Assembly: GCA_020054495.1 (NCBI GenBank)
Contig: JAHWGK010000026.1
Span: 1 to 38,514 of the forward strand
Source: Thermoplasmata archaeon
Lineage (GTDB): Archaea; Thermoplasmatota; E2; DHVEG-1
Length of the DNA stretch: 38,514 bases
Direction: 5' to 3'
Shown: positions 16,302-24,063 of the stretch, in pieces
How positions within the stretch are numbered: position 1 is the stretch's first letter
How the letters are laid out: each line of letters begins with the position of its first letter
The notes under the pieces: generated by a model
Database searches by the model: none
Told to the model about the DNA's origin: nothing
Seen by the model: the letters and a program-made list of their open reading frames with translations, nothing else
Made by a program: the position numbers and the translations under genes

Positions 16302-17324
16302 TCAAGATGCAAAATAATCTTTTACTACCGTAATTTTAAACAATAAGAACCATACAAGTGGAAAAATGATTAATATGAATGAATACAACAAGCCAATAAC
16401 AGGGACAAGCATAATCGGAACGAAGGAATATCGTAGAACTCCTTGCAATCCAAGTATTTTAACTATTCTACCTTTTCTTTCAATCTTCTTAATATTTAAT
16501 AAAACAATAGTGAAATATAAAACAACTGCAACTAAGAGTATTAACAAAAGGATATGCCATAACTCGTAATTTGCTCCAAAAAAAACAAAAGGAACAAACA
16601 CAATAAAGCCTGAGAAAAATCTAATACTCAATCCAAAAACTTTAAAACTCATCGGAATAAAAATCCTATCATCTTCATAAACCTTAACGCCACTTGCTAA
16701 AGCTAAATTTTTTACATTCATAAGGTGGTCGTGATCAGCATCTTTTATTCCACCCACAACAGCGGTCATAAATAAATACTGGGTAAATACAAGAAGGAAA
16801 ATAGCCCAAGTAAAAACGCTAAGAGCAATATTATTAGTTACAAGGAATGCACCAACTAAGACGTATAAACCATCAGCAAAAGCACCAATAAATGCGGAAC
16901 TAACAATTTTTTTCCCGTAAAAATTGTATATTAACCCAAGAATGGCTGCAAGTATAATGCATAATACTCCTAAATAAAATGAAAGTTGATTTTTATAAAA
17001 AAATACAAAGACTATTAAGAATGTTGCAACAAAGCAAAAAACACAAATTAAAATTGCATTTTTTTTAGAAACCGTTCCTTTTACCAAAGGTCGTTGGTTA
17101 GCATCTTTTGATAATTTATCAACTTCAATATCTGCATAATCATTTGAAACAATTCCGAATATTGATTTAAAAACACCAAGTATGAAGAGAAGAATTAGAA
17201 TTTTTAAACTAAGTTCGACACCAGTGTTTATAAGGCTAACAGCTCCAAAGATCGGTGCAATTGAAAATCCTCCTAATCCAGGTAATCTAATAAGTCTAGC
17301 ATATTCAAATAATATGTTAGTCAT
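16302..17324 (-). CDS. UbiA-family prenyltransferase B
   Basis: The protein is 340 residues, with eight to nine membrane spans. The first Asp-rich motif is intact, NDYADIEVD (61-69), followed by KLSKDANQRPLVKG. The second is GGIKDADHD. The C-terminal part resembles copies D and E in its RxxFVPIMLVPVIG-type final spans, so B, D and E look like one subgroup of paralogues. TATA-like CTTAAAATA is about 27 bp before the start. It lies between the two CrtC-like genes. The prenyl donor and acceptor are unknown. Confidence 0.87.
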   Translation of the reverse strand: MTNILFEYARLIRLPGLGGFSIAPIFGAVSLINTGVELSLKILILLFILGVFKSIFGIVSNDYADIEVDKLSKDANQRPLVKGTVSKKNAILICVFCFVATFLIVFVFFYKNQLSFYLGVLCIILAAILGLIYNFYGKKIVSSAFIGAFADGLYVLVGAFLVTNNIALSVFTWAIFLLVFTQYLFMTAVVGGIKDADHDHLMNVKNLALASGVKVYEDDRIFIPMSFKVFGLSIRFFSGFIVFVPFVFFGANYELWHILLLILLVAVVLYFTIVLLNIKKIERKGRIVKILGLQGVLRYSFVPIMLVPVIGLLYSFILIIFPLVWFLLFKITVVKDYFAS

Positions 17325-17375
17325 GAATTAAATGAAAAATTGTGACGTATTTTAAGTTTTCTGATAATGTTGTAA

Positions 17376-18350
17376 CTAGATTAAGCGAAAAAATTCCATC
17401 ATCTGAGTACTATTTACTGTCTCCTTATGTGAACCTAATGATATTTCACCAGTAGCTTTGACATGATATCTCCAATAAGGAGCAATTAACAACCTATTAT
17501 ATCTTCTATGAATAACTTTGACTTTCATTTCGACATCTACTTTGATTGGTACACCATTAACAACATCATCAATCTTCAAAGTAATGCTCGTTGGCATTTT
17601 CCGATTATGATTTCGAATAAACTTATCGGGTTTAAAATGAATATTTTTTGGGTTAATAGCAAAATACCCTTGATTATCCTGGTTTACAATAGCTATTAAT
17701 TCTTCTTCAGTAGATTTTTTTACAATATTTACCCAAGCTACATTTAAAGTCTTGGTTGTTATTTTTCCCCAATACCAACCCCAGACATTTATAATATTTG
17801 ATAAGTTATTTACCCAGTTATGATCATGATAGCCAATACCATCAACTGTTATTCTTTTTCCATGAACAACAATCTCACCGGTTACCGTCGCTTTTGGTAA
17901 GGCAACAATCCAACTTTCTGCTTGCCGTTTATATTTCCATCCTTGAGTAGAGCCGATAAACTTCAAGGTTACTTCATTATCATCTATCTTCGGTGAAACA
18001 TTGTATGCCCATTCTCCTTTATCGTTAAATCTCTTCTGATCAAATTCAATAATTTTTTTATCAAATAATTTTACACTAGGAATCTGCTTAGATACCTGAA
18101 AATTATGAAAGAAATATCGTTTAACTGCTCTTACTTCTAATTCACCATTTTTATAGATCTCAATAGTAGGAAACGCAATAAGATTTTTAAAAGATGTTGT
18201 AAAACCGATAACAGCGCTATAACCATTATCAAAAAAAGCTTCGAAATACCACCACTCAGAAGAAATATGCTTAGTTGATCCATGAAATGCATCATCTTTA
18301 GGTAATATGTCCTTCGGAATTAATTTTTTGAAATCATTACCTGTCGTCAT
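17376..18350 (-). CDS. CrtC-like hydratase 2
   Basis: The protein is 324 residues, a paralogue of the gene at 15216-16220. Matching blocks are DDAFHGSTKHISSEWWYFEA (19-38), AESWIVALPKATVTGEI (144-160), GIGYHDHNW (171-179), a WGWYWGKI stretch, SITLKIDDVVNGVPIKVDVE and the final APYWRYHVKATGEISLG. A pair of hydratases suits a substrate with two ends or two steps. TATA-like ACATATATC lies about 20 bp upstream. The divergent prenyltransferase C starts 130 bp away, so this intergenic region carries promoters in both directions. Confidence 0.85.
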   Translation of the reverse strand: MTTGNDFKKLIPKDILPKDDAFHGSTKHISSEWWYFEAFFDNGYSAVIGFTTSFKNLIAFPTIEIYKNGELEVRAVKRYFFHNFQVSKQIPSVKLFDKKIIEFDQKRFNDKGEWAYNVSPKIDDNEVTLKFIGSTQGWKYKRQAESWIVALPKATVTGEIVVHGKRITVDGIGYHDHNWVNNLSNIINVWGWYWGKITTKTLNVAWVNIVKKSTEEELIAIVNQDNQGYFAINPKNIHFKPDKFIRNHNRKMPTSITLKIDDVVNGVPIKVDVEMKVKVIHRRYNRLLIAPYWRYHVKATGEISLGSHKETVNSTQMMEFFRLI

Positions 18351-18480
18351 ATGAAATAGAAAAGATATATGTTATTTGAGTTTTTCTCAATATTTATTTT
18401 TAAAAAAGTTGTTTAGTAAGTTTCTTAATGAATTTAGCAATATATGCAAATATTACTCCATTTAAAGTTTGGTGCGTATC

Positions 18481-19428
18481 ATGATTAATAAAATCAATAA
18501 AAAGAAAAACATTTTTTCAGTTTTTTTCCATGAGTTTATTAGAATTAAAAATGTAATAGCATGGACTGCTATTTCGTTTATTGGTTTTATTCTAGGTGTA
18601 ACCTCCTCAAGTATATCTAGTTACTTAATACCGTTGTTTGTTTTTCTGGTTTCATTCTTTTTTATTGCCTCGTTAACTTTTGCAATGAATAACTATTATG
18701 ATGCTGATTCAGATAAAGAAAATCCTAGGAGAAGAAACATTAATGCAATTGCATCCGGAAGGATTTCAAAGCAAACTGGTATTATCTTGAATATAATATT
18801 CATCTTTATTCCCTTAGCTGTTACAATTTTATTTAAATTTGAGGTTTTTTTATTTTGCATCTATTTAATATTTTTAGGATTAGCCTATTCTGTTCCTCCT
18901 ATCAGATTAAAGGGACGGCCTGCAATGGATGTATTATGGCATTTCTTTGGATTTTTTTCAATTGTTATATATGGCTCTTTTGTTGCAGGAAATCTTAGCA
19001 TCTTCAACTGGTTAATTGCCATTTCACTAGGGGTATGGAGCTCTGTTGGCCAAGTTGGCAATCATATCGCTGATTACTCTTATGATAAAAAGAGTGGAAC
19101 AAAGACTTTTGCTGTATGGATTGGGCTTGATAAATCAAAAACAACAATAAACATACTTACTCTGATTCATTTGACTCTACTAGTTCCTCTTATCGTATTA
19201 TACTCTTTGAACTACCTTATTACAATCATAATTGTAATCGCTATTCCGATTATAGGATTCCTCATATTGAAACCTAAAAAAGGTGTATTTCCTAGTAAAA
19301 GATGTTATATTTATTTCTTTACTATAGTACTTGGTGGAGCAGTTTACTTAAGTTGCATTATTTATCATATTCTATTTGTTATGGGCATACCTACTATAGA
19401 CTTATTACATTTTATTACAATATCTTAG
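18481..19428 (+). CDS. UbiA-family prenyltransferase C (lycopene elongase-like)
   Basis: The protein is about 315 residues and strongly hydrophobic. The first motif is NNYYDADSDKENPRRRNIN (second Asp replaced by Asn), where DxDxENPR resembles lycopene elongases that add C5 units to carotenoids. The next block, LAYSVPPIRLKGRPAMDVLW, also fits. The second motif is NHIADYSYDKKSGTKTFAV. TTG 18469 and GTG 18472 are in frame upstream; with a TATA-like AATATATGC at 18439-18447 these would be leaderless starts, so the N-terminus is uncertain by four residues. The gene begins the plus-strand half of the cluster. Confidence 0.85.
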   Translation: MINKINKKKNIFSVFFHEFIRIKNVIAWTAISFIGFILGVTSSSISSYLIPLFVFLVSFFFIASLTFAMNNYYDADSDKENPRRRNINAIASGRISKQTGIILNIIFIFIPLAVTILFKFEVFLFCIYLIFLGLAYSVPPIRLKGRPAMDVLWHFFGFFSIVIYGSFVAGNLSIFNWLIAISLGVWSSVGQVGNHIADYSYDKKSGTKTFAVWIGLDKSKTTINILTLIHLTLLVPLIVLYSLNYLITIIIVIAIPIIGFLILKPKKGVFPSKRCYIYFFTIVLGGAVYLSCIIYHILFVMGIPTIDLLHFITIS

Positions 19429-19504
19429 TTTTTAAGGCATAATATTTTTTCAGATTTGCGAAATATTTAATATGAACTGTAATTATCCCTTAGGTGATTA
19501 GAAA

Positions 19505-20734
19505 ATGATGAGATATATTCTGTTATCTTTTTTGTTACTATCTTTCCTGTTTTGGATTCTCTATCTTATAATAACAATGTCTAGCTATAGAAAGGTTCCA
19601 GTGCTTTCAAAAATTTCTCATAAAGATAAATTAAAAAAGCCCCCTCTAGTATCATTAATTATTCCTGCAAGAAATGAAGAAAAAAAAATCGGAAAATGCA
19701 TTCAAACATTAAAAGCTCAAACATATCCAAATCTAGAAGTTTTTTTAGTCGATGATTATTCGACAGATAAAACTGTGGAAATTGCCAAAAGCATTATCGT
19801 GAATGATGAACGATTCAAAATCCTTAGTCTAAAAAATTTCAAGGAAAAAAAACCAGATGGATGGATGGGTAAATCCTATGCAATTCAACAGGCTACTGCC
19901 CAAGCAAATGGAGAATGGTTACTTTTTTGTGATGTAGATGATATAAAATACGATCCAGAATTAATAGAGAATGCTGTCGAATTTGCAACAACAAAAAAAT
20001 TAGATTTTCTGAGTCTAGTTCCAAGTAATGTATGTGTTTCATTTTGGGAAAAAATAATTCAGCCAATCCCTGCAGGATTTCTAATTTTTATCTCTCCATT
20101 CAGTAAGGTCAATGATCCTAAAAGTAAAGCAGCATTTGCTTTAGGTTTATTTATACTGATTAAACATTCAGTTTTTAAAAAAATTGGTGGGTATGAAACG
20201 ATCAAGAATCGCGTAGCAGATGACGTAGAACTGGCAAAACTTGTAAAAGAATCAGGTTTCAAAATTGGATTAGCCCAAGCGCAAAAAATGATGAGATTTA
20301 GAATGTATGAACGATTTAGTGAAATATGGGCCGGCTGGAGTAAAAATATATTTAGGGGACTTGTTCAAAAACGTGAAATACAATCAAAAGCTAAACAGTT
20401 ATTGACGCTTTTTATAGGATTACTTATTGTTTTTGATATGGTTGTTTTACCTTTTATTGCAGTGATTACATCTTTGCTCGTCGTATTTTTGTTAAATATT
20501 TCTTTTTGGTGGTTAGTATTAGGTTTTTCATTGACTGTATGGTTACTATCAATTATGGTACAAGGTTTTGTACATAGGAAATACAATATAGGTAATCCTT
20601 TGTTTTCTCCATTATATTTTATCGGTGGCGTTGTAACTATGGGAATATTTCTAAATTCTGCAATTAATACATTTTCTGGAAAAGGAGTTAAATGGAAAGG
20701 AAGAGCGTATTCTAATCTTAAATCAAGGAAGTAG
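19505..20734 (+). CDS. Family 2 membrane glycosyltransferase, CrtQ/HpnB-like
   Basis: The protein is 409 residues. An N-terminal span (about 4-25) is followed by the GT-A fold: VSLIIPARNEEKKIGKCI (49-66), VFLVDDYSTD (79-88), DGWMGKSYA (118-126), DVDD (143-146) and ADDVELAKLV (234-243). QKMMRFRMYERFSEIWAGWS comes next, and the C-terminus has three to four spans. GWxGK with C-terminal spans is shared with CrtQ-type carotenoid and HpnB-type hopanoid glycosyltransferases, so a hydrophobic acceptor is likely. A GGTGAT site precedes the start and a TATA-like AAATATTTAATA lies 38 bp upstream. The sulfotransferase gene follows after 10 bp and is probably co-transcribed. Confidence 0.88.
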   Translation: MMRYILLSFLLLSFLFWILYLIITMSSYRKVPVLSKISHKDKLKKPPLVSLIIPARNEEKKIGKCIQTLKAQTYPNLEVFLVDDYSTDKTVEIAKSIIVNDERFKILSLKNFKEKKPDGWMGKSYAIQQATAQANGEWLLFCDVDDIKYDPELIENAVEFATTKKLDFLSLVPSNVCVSFWEKIIQPIPAGFLIFISPFSKVNDPKSKAAFALGLFILIKHSVFKKIGGYETIKNRVADDVELAKLVKESGFKIGLAQAQKMMRFRMYERFSEIWAGWSKNIFRGLVQKREIQSKAKQLLTLFIGLLIVFDMVVLPFIAVITSLLVVFLLNISFWWLVLGFSLTVWLLSIMVQGFVHRKYNIGNPLFSPLYFIGGVVTMGIFLNSAINTFSGKGVKWKGRAYSNLKSRK

Positions 20735-20744
20735 AGGTTATATT

Positions 20745-21587
20745 ATGGAAGTAATTTTTTGTCTTACCACTGCAAGATCGGGAACAAAATATTTGACATA
20801 TCTCTTTAAAAATAATATCAAAAGCTGTGTTAGTAAACATGAACCAACACCAACAATGTTTGGTAAACCTACCTATTGGTATCTGGTAGGAAAAAATGAT
20901 GAAATTAAAAAAATTTTTTTAAAAAAGGTAAAAAAAATTCATGGTTATAATACTGATGTTTATATTGAAACTAATCATGCTTTCCTAAAATCTTTTTCTG
21001 ATATATCCATGGAGGTTTTTCCGGATATGAAATTAATTCATTTGATAAGAAATCCCCTAAAAATGGCGAAAAGCGGTCTTAACAGATTTAAACAAATTAG
21101 AAAATTTCATGTTCCATGGGAATATAAAGGTGATGATGGAAAAAAATATATGAGATGGGCATTAACTGGTAAAGAGGAAATTTTTCAAAATTTTAACTTC
21201 GACTGGGAAGCTGTATTACAATTAATTGATGAAAGCCAAATTTATCAAATTCTTTTGCTTCAATGGATAGAAATTGAGAACCGAGCAATGGCATTTTTAG
21301 ATAAATATAAAAAGCATGGGGATTGCTATACCTTACAAGCCCCAAAAGACCTAAATGATGTAAATGTTCTTAGGGAGATGTTCGACTTTTTTAATTTTGA
21401 ATTAAAACAAGAAGAAATCAATCTTAGAGGAAGAAAAAACAAAGGTGCAAAGCCAACGATTATTGCAGAAGAGGACAAAAAGCAATTGGGAGAAATAATT
21501 AATAAAATACCTCCCCGATATTTACAAATTTTTCAAAAGAAACCCTATGTAGATTTTGAGTGGGGGAAACTGTTATCCCTAACTTGA
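20745..21587 (+). CDS. PAPS-dependent sulfotransferase-like protein
   Basis: The protein is 280 residues. The 5'-phosphosulfate loop is LTTARSGTKYL (7-17). The 3'-phosphate site is HLIRNPLKMAKSGLNR (99-114), with the usual Arg102 and Ser110. These are the two PAPS-binding elements of sulfotransferases. No membrane span or signal; it would act at the inner membrane face or in the cytoplasm. It is 10 bp behind the glycosyltransferase with a GAGG ribosome site, so the product may be a sulfated glycoside of the cluster's isoprenoid (inference). Such enzymes are uncommon in archaea. Overall similarity outside the PAPS loops is not recognised. Confidence 0.8.
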   Translation: MEVIFCLTTARSGTKYLTYLFKNNIKSCVSKHEPTPTMFGKPTYWYLVGKNDEIKKIFLKKVKKIHGYNTDVYIETNHAFLKSFSDISMEVFPDMKLIHLIRNPLKMAKSGLNRFKQIRKFHVPWEYKGDDGKKYMRWALTGKEEIFQNFNFDWEAVLQLIDESQIYQILLLQWIEIENRAMAFLDKYKKHGDCYTLQAPKDLNDVNVLREMFDFFNFELKQEEINLRGRKNKGAKPTIIAEEDKKQLGEIINKIPPRYLQIFQKKPYVDFEWGKLLSLT

Positions 21588-21655
21588 ATAAGAAAGAATA
21601 TTATTTATTATTACTATTTTCTAGACTATACCATTCACAAATAATCTTCTCTAAT

Positions 21656-22654
21656 TTACATAGTTTTTGGCTGCAAAAAAGTTCCATGAAGTAGGATATT
21701 TGAAAAGAGGAAAATCAGTAGTGGAATAATCGCTAGTAAAATAGTCCATGGGGATAAAGCCATTAACATTATTGGAACTAACATATAGTTAATTTGAAAA
21801 TGACTGCCAATAAACTTACGTGCCTTATTCCTCTCAAAATATTTAATATTTAGCAATTTAAATGAGATAAACAACATTAAAGTGCTCAAGAAAATAAGAG
21901 CAATGATTTGAGCATAATGATATGTATTTAGGGGAGAAAAAATTAAGAAAAACGGTATAAACAGTAATATTAATTCTGCTAATTGTAAAGTATAGCCAAT
22001 TATCCAAAAAGAATAAGGTATTTTTACTGATCCCTCTTCCACACGAACTCCTATTATTATTGCAAGTGTTTTTGCACCTTGTTTAAAGTCGTTTTCAATA
22101 TCTTTTAATCCTCCTGCGATAAACTGCATAAAAAACACTTGCACAGTTCCTAATATACTTACTATCCAAGCAAGTGTAGTTAAATTTGTGGATACAGTAG
22201 TTGATCCATAGATAATGAGAAGAAAAATCCCACCAGCTACAAATATGTCCATAACAGGATATTTTTTACTAATCATATTATAAATAGTAGTTGATATGGA
22301 CGAAAAAACTAGTATGACTAATGGAAAATAATGATTAGTTCTCCATGCTAAAAATATTGCAAGGAGGAAGGCTATAATTACACATGATACTGTAAATACC
22401 CATGCATTTTGTAATGTTATTTTTTTACTTAATAATGGTCTGTCACCAATTTCTCTAGACGTTCGATCGATTTTTAAGTCTAGGATATCATTCAAGGCAA
22501 AGCCATATGAATGACCAAAAAAACCTATTAAAAATAAAAGAAAGAGATGTGTTAAATCAAATTGTTTCATTGCAACAGCTCCAACCACAGGAGCAAGAGC
22601 GGTAAGACCAGCATTGAATGAACGTGCAAGTTTGAGGTATTCTTTTATTATCAT
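21656..22654 (-). CDS. UbiA-family prenyltransferase D
   Basis: The protein is 332 residues, with eight to nine spans. The first motif NDILDLKID (55-63) is complete and followed by GDRPLLSKKI. The second is GGLKDIENDFKQGAKTLAI. It shares with copy B the block after the second motif (VxxxxxKIPYSF) and the penultimate QINYMLVPIMLM. TATA-like TTATTTAATT lies about 21 bp upstream, so it has its own promoter. It converges with the sulfotransferase gene (68 bp between stops). Substrates unknown. Confidence 0.87.
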   Translation of the reverse strand: MIIKEYLKLARSFNAGLTALAPVVGAVAMKQFDLTHLFLLFLIGFFGHSYGFALNDILDLKIDRTSREIGDRPLLSKKITLQNAWVFTVSCVIIAFLLAIFLAWRTNHYFPLVILVFSSISTTIYNMISKKYPVMDIFVAGGIFLLIIYGSTTVSTNLTTLAWIVSILGTVQVFFMQFIAGGLKDIENDFKQGAKTLAIIIGVRVEEGSVKIPYSFWIIGYTLQLAELILLFIPFFLIFSPLNTYHYAQIIALIFLSTLMLFISFKLLNIKYFERNKARKFIGSHFQINYMLVPIMLMALSPWTILLAIIPLLIFLFSNILLHGTFLQPKTM

Positions 22655-22882
22655 TATACAATTACAGCATAATTAAATAAAGAATAAAAAATCATCGGAG
22701 TTTAATGTCTAAATCTTTTTTTACTAAAAAAAAGCTATTCACTTTAAATGCTTTTTAAAACAAAAATTGGATTAATTTTTTTTATAATTGTCATTTTTAT
22801 TTATAAACGTCGTATAGTTTCTTCCACTAACTATAGGGACTAAACTGTAAATATTTCGTCAATGAGCGATATTTCTATAATA
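22655..22882. other. AT-rich intergenic stretch before candidate sRNA 2
   Basis: Here lies the TATA-like element of prenyltransferase D (22671-22680). A 7-bp inverted repeat TATAGTT / AACTATA (22813-22819 and 22829-22835) may be an operator or a weak hairpin. There are several T-runs on both strands. No coding frame with a ribosome site was found. Confidence 0.4.
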
Positions 22883-22894
22883 AGATTTATATAC
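22883..22894 (+). promoter_or_regulatory. TATA box of candidate sRNA 2
   Basis: AGATTTATATAC ends 23 bp before the base of the long stem that begins at 22917. That is the normal archaeal TATA-to-start distance, and no plus-strand coding gene follows within range. Confidence 0.5.
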
Positions 22895-22916
22895 TCTTTC
22901 TTGATATATATTTCCA

Positions 22917-22990
22917 AGAATGGGGGAGATAATAGATTTTTTTTTTAAAAAATCTCTCCTCACCACCTTCATCTTCCCCATTCTCTCCTT
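22917..22990 (+). ncRNA. Candidate small RNA 2 with exposed CU-rich segment
   Basis: A terminal stem of 14 pairs joins AGAATGGGGGAGAT (22917-22930) to ATCTTCCCCATTCT (22971-22984), perfect as RNA with one G-U pair. Inside is a 9-bp A/U hairpin (22934-22955) made from a T10-A6 run. It is followed by the unpaired CTCCTCACCACCTTC (22956-22970), which is close to the anti-Shine-Dalgarno end of 16S rRNA. A TATA box sits at the right distance upstream and pyrimidine-rich, T-rich sequence follows. On the minus strand a 37-codon frame overlaps the element, but it lacks a well-spaced ribosome site. Confidence 0.5.
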
Positions 22991-23049
22991 CTTACAAAAG
23001 CTATTAAAAAGAACCTTTTTGTTATTTATTCAAGGGAGCGAGGGGTAGC

Positions 23050-24039
23050 TTAGTCTTTAGAAAAGGAAATTCTGAACAATGAGAAGATATATACCCATCC
23101 AATAATAAAAGCTAATGTAATTAGCACTCCCCATATCATTATTTTATCTATAACCAAAACAAAGGCCAAAAAGTTCATACTTCCAAGGAAAAGCAATGGA
23201 TGTAATCGGAAGCTCTCTTTGTTTTGTTTACCATATAGTTTGTAAATTAGATAACACTGGATAGGGATACCAATCACCAAAAATATATAGAAATACGTCG
23301 GAGAAATTAATTGAAGAAAAAATGGCATTGAATAAACAATGTCAATTGAGATTACTATCCATATAAAATAAATGAAGTTTGGATCTTTGAAGGATAGATA
23401 TTTATCATGAGAATAACCCCATCTAACTGCGGTTGTAGGTACATTAAATTTCCGATCTATGTCAACATCCTTCATTCCATTAATCCATTCACTATAAACG
23501 AGAATAAAAAACGCACAAATAGCAGCAACGATTGTGATTGAGGTTATTTCACCCCTAGTTGTAGCTCCATAAATTACAAGTAAAACTGCTCCAATTGAAA
23601 GAGAAAAATCGTAAAACCACGTGACGTATTTTCCTTTAAAGTTATAAAATGTGCCAATGATAGTTGCTAAAATAATGGAAATAAAAGATAAGACCGTAGG
23701 ATAAAAAATAATTGAAAGAAGAATCATCATTATTAAACAAAATAATATAAAAATCAAAGCATTTCTTGGTGAGATATCGCCTTTAACAAGAGGTTTATAA
23801 TTGTATTGAGGATTGTTTTTATCCTCGTCAATATTTCGATACTCATTCATTGCCCCCATACATGCATGAGCAAATATTGCAATCAATAAAAGTTTTCCTG
23901 AGTCTAATATAGTAGCATTTGCTGTTGATGTAAACGCACCAAGTAGGATGCAAGCAAAAGTAGTTGATGCTCCAAAAAGACGACCAAGTTTTAAGTAATC
24001 TTTTATTAATTTAGCAAGATTTTCTTTGTTACTATTCAT
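23050..24039 (-). CDS. UbiA-family prenyltransferase E with degenerate first Asp motif
   Basis: The protein is 329 residues with the multi-span UbiA profile and a second motif MKDVDIDRKFNVPTTAV. The first motif reads NEYRNIDED (65-73), so two of the three usual Asp positions of NDxxDxxxD are Glu and Asn. Since these residues hold the Mg-diphosphate, activity may be altered or lost; IDED nearby could partly substitute. It groups with copies B and D by its last spans and the KPLVKGDI block. Its TATA-like element overlaps the end of the HD gene, 24 bp upstream. Substrate unknown. Confidence 0.82.
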   Translation of the reverse strand: MNSNKENLAKLIKDYLKLGRLFGASTTFACILLGAFTSTANATILDSGKLLLIAIFAHACMGAMNEYRNIDEDKNNPQYNYKPLVKGDISPRNALIFILFCLIMMILLSIIFYPTVLSFISIILATIIGTFYNFKGKYVTWFYDFSLSIGAVLLVIYGATTRGEITSITIVAAICAFFILVYSEWINGMKDVDIDRKFNVPTTAVRWGYSHDKYLSFKDPNFIYFIWIVISIDIVYSMPFFLQLISPTYFYIFLVIGIPIQCYLIYKLYGKQNKESFRLHPLLFLGSMNFLAFVLVIDKIMIWGVLITLAFIIGWVYIFSLFRISFSKD

Positions 24040-24063
24040 AATTACGAATTCTCATTTTATATT

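Noticed and set aside
22859-22972. 37-codon minus-strand frame (MKVVRRDFLKKK...) across candidate sRNA 2
   Set aside because: The GGGGA site is only 2 nt from the ATG, the frame runs through an A/T homopolymer and the TATA box, and no family is recognisable.
23038-23062. tRNA D-arm-like GGGGTAGCTTAG at the end of prenyltransferase E
   Set aside because: No acceptor stem, anticodon arm or T arm around it.
12738-24039. A complete carotenoid pathway
   Set aside because: No phytoene synthase or GGPP synthase is present in the window, so only the late modifying steps can be proposed.
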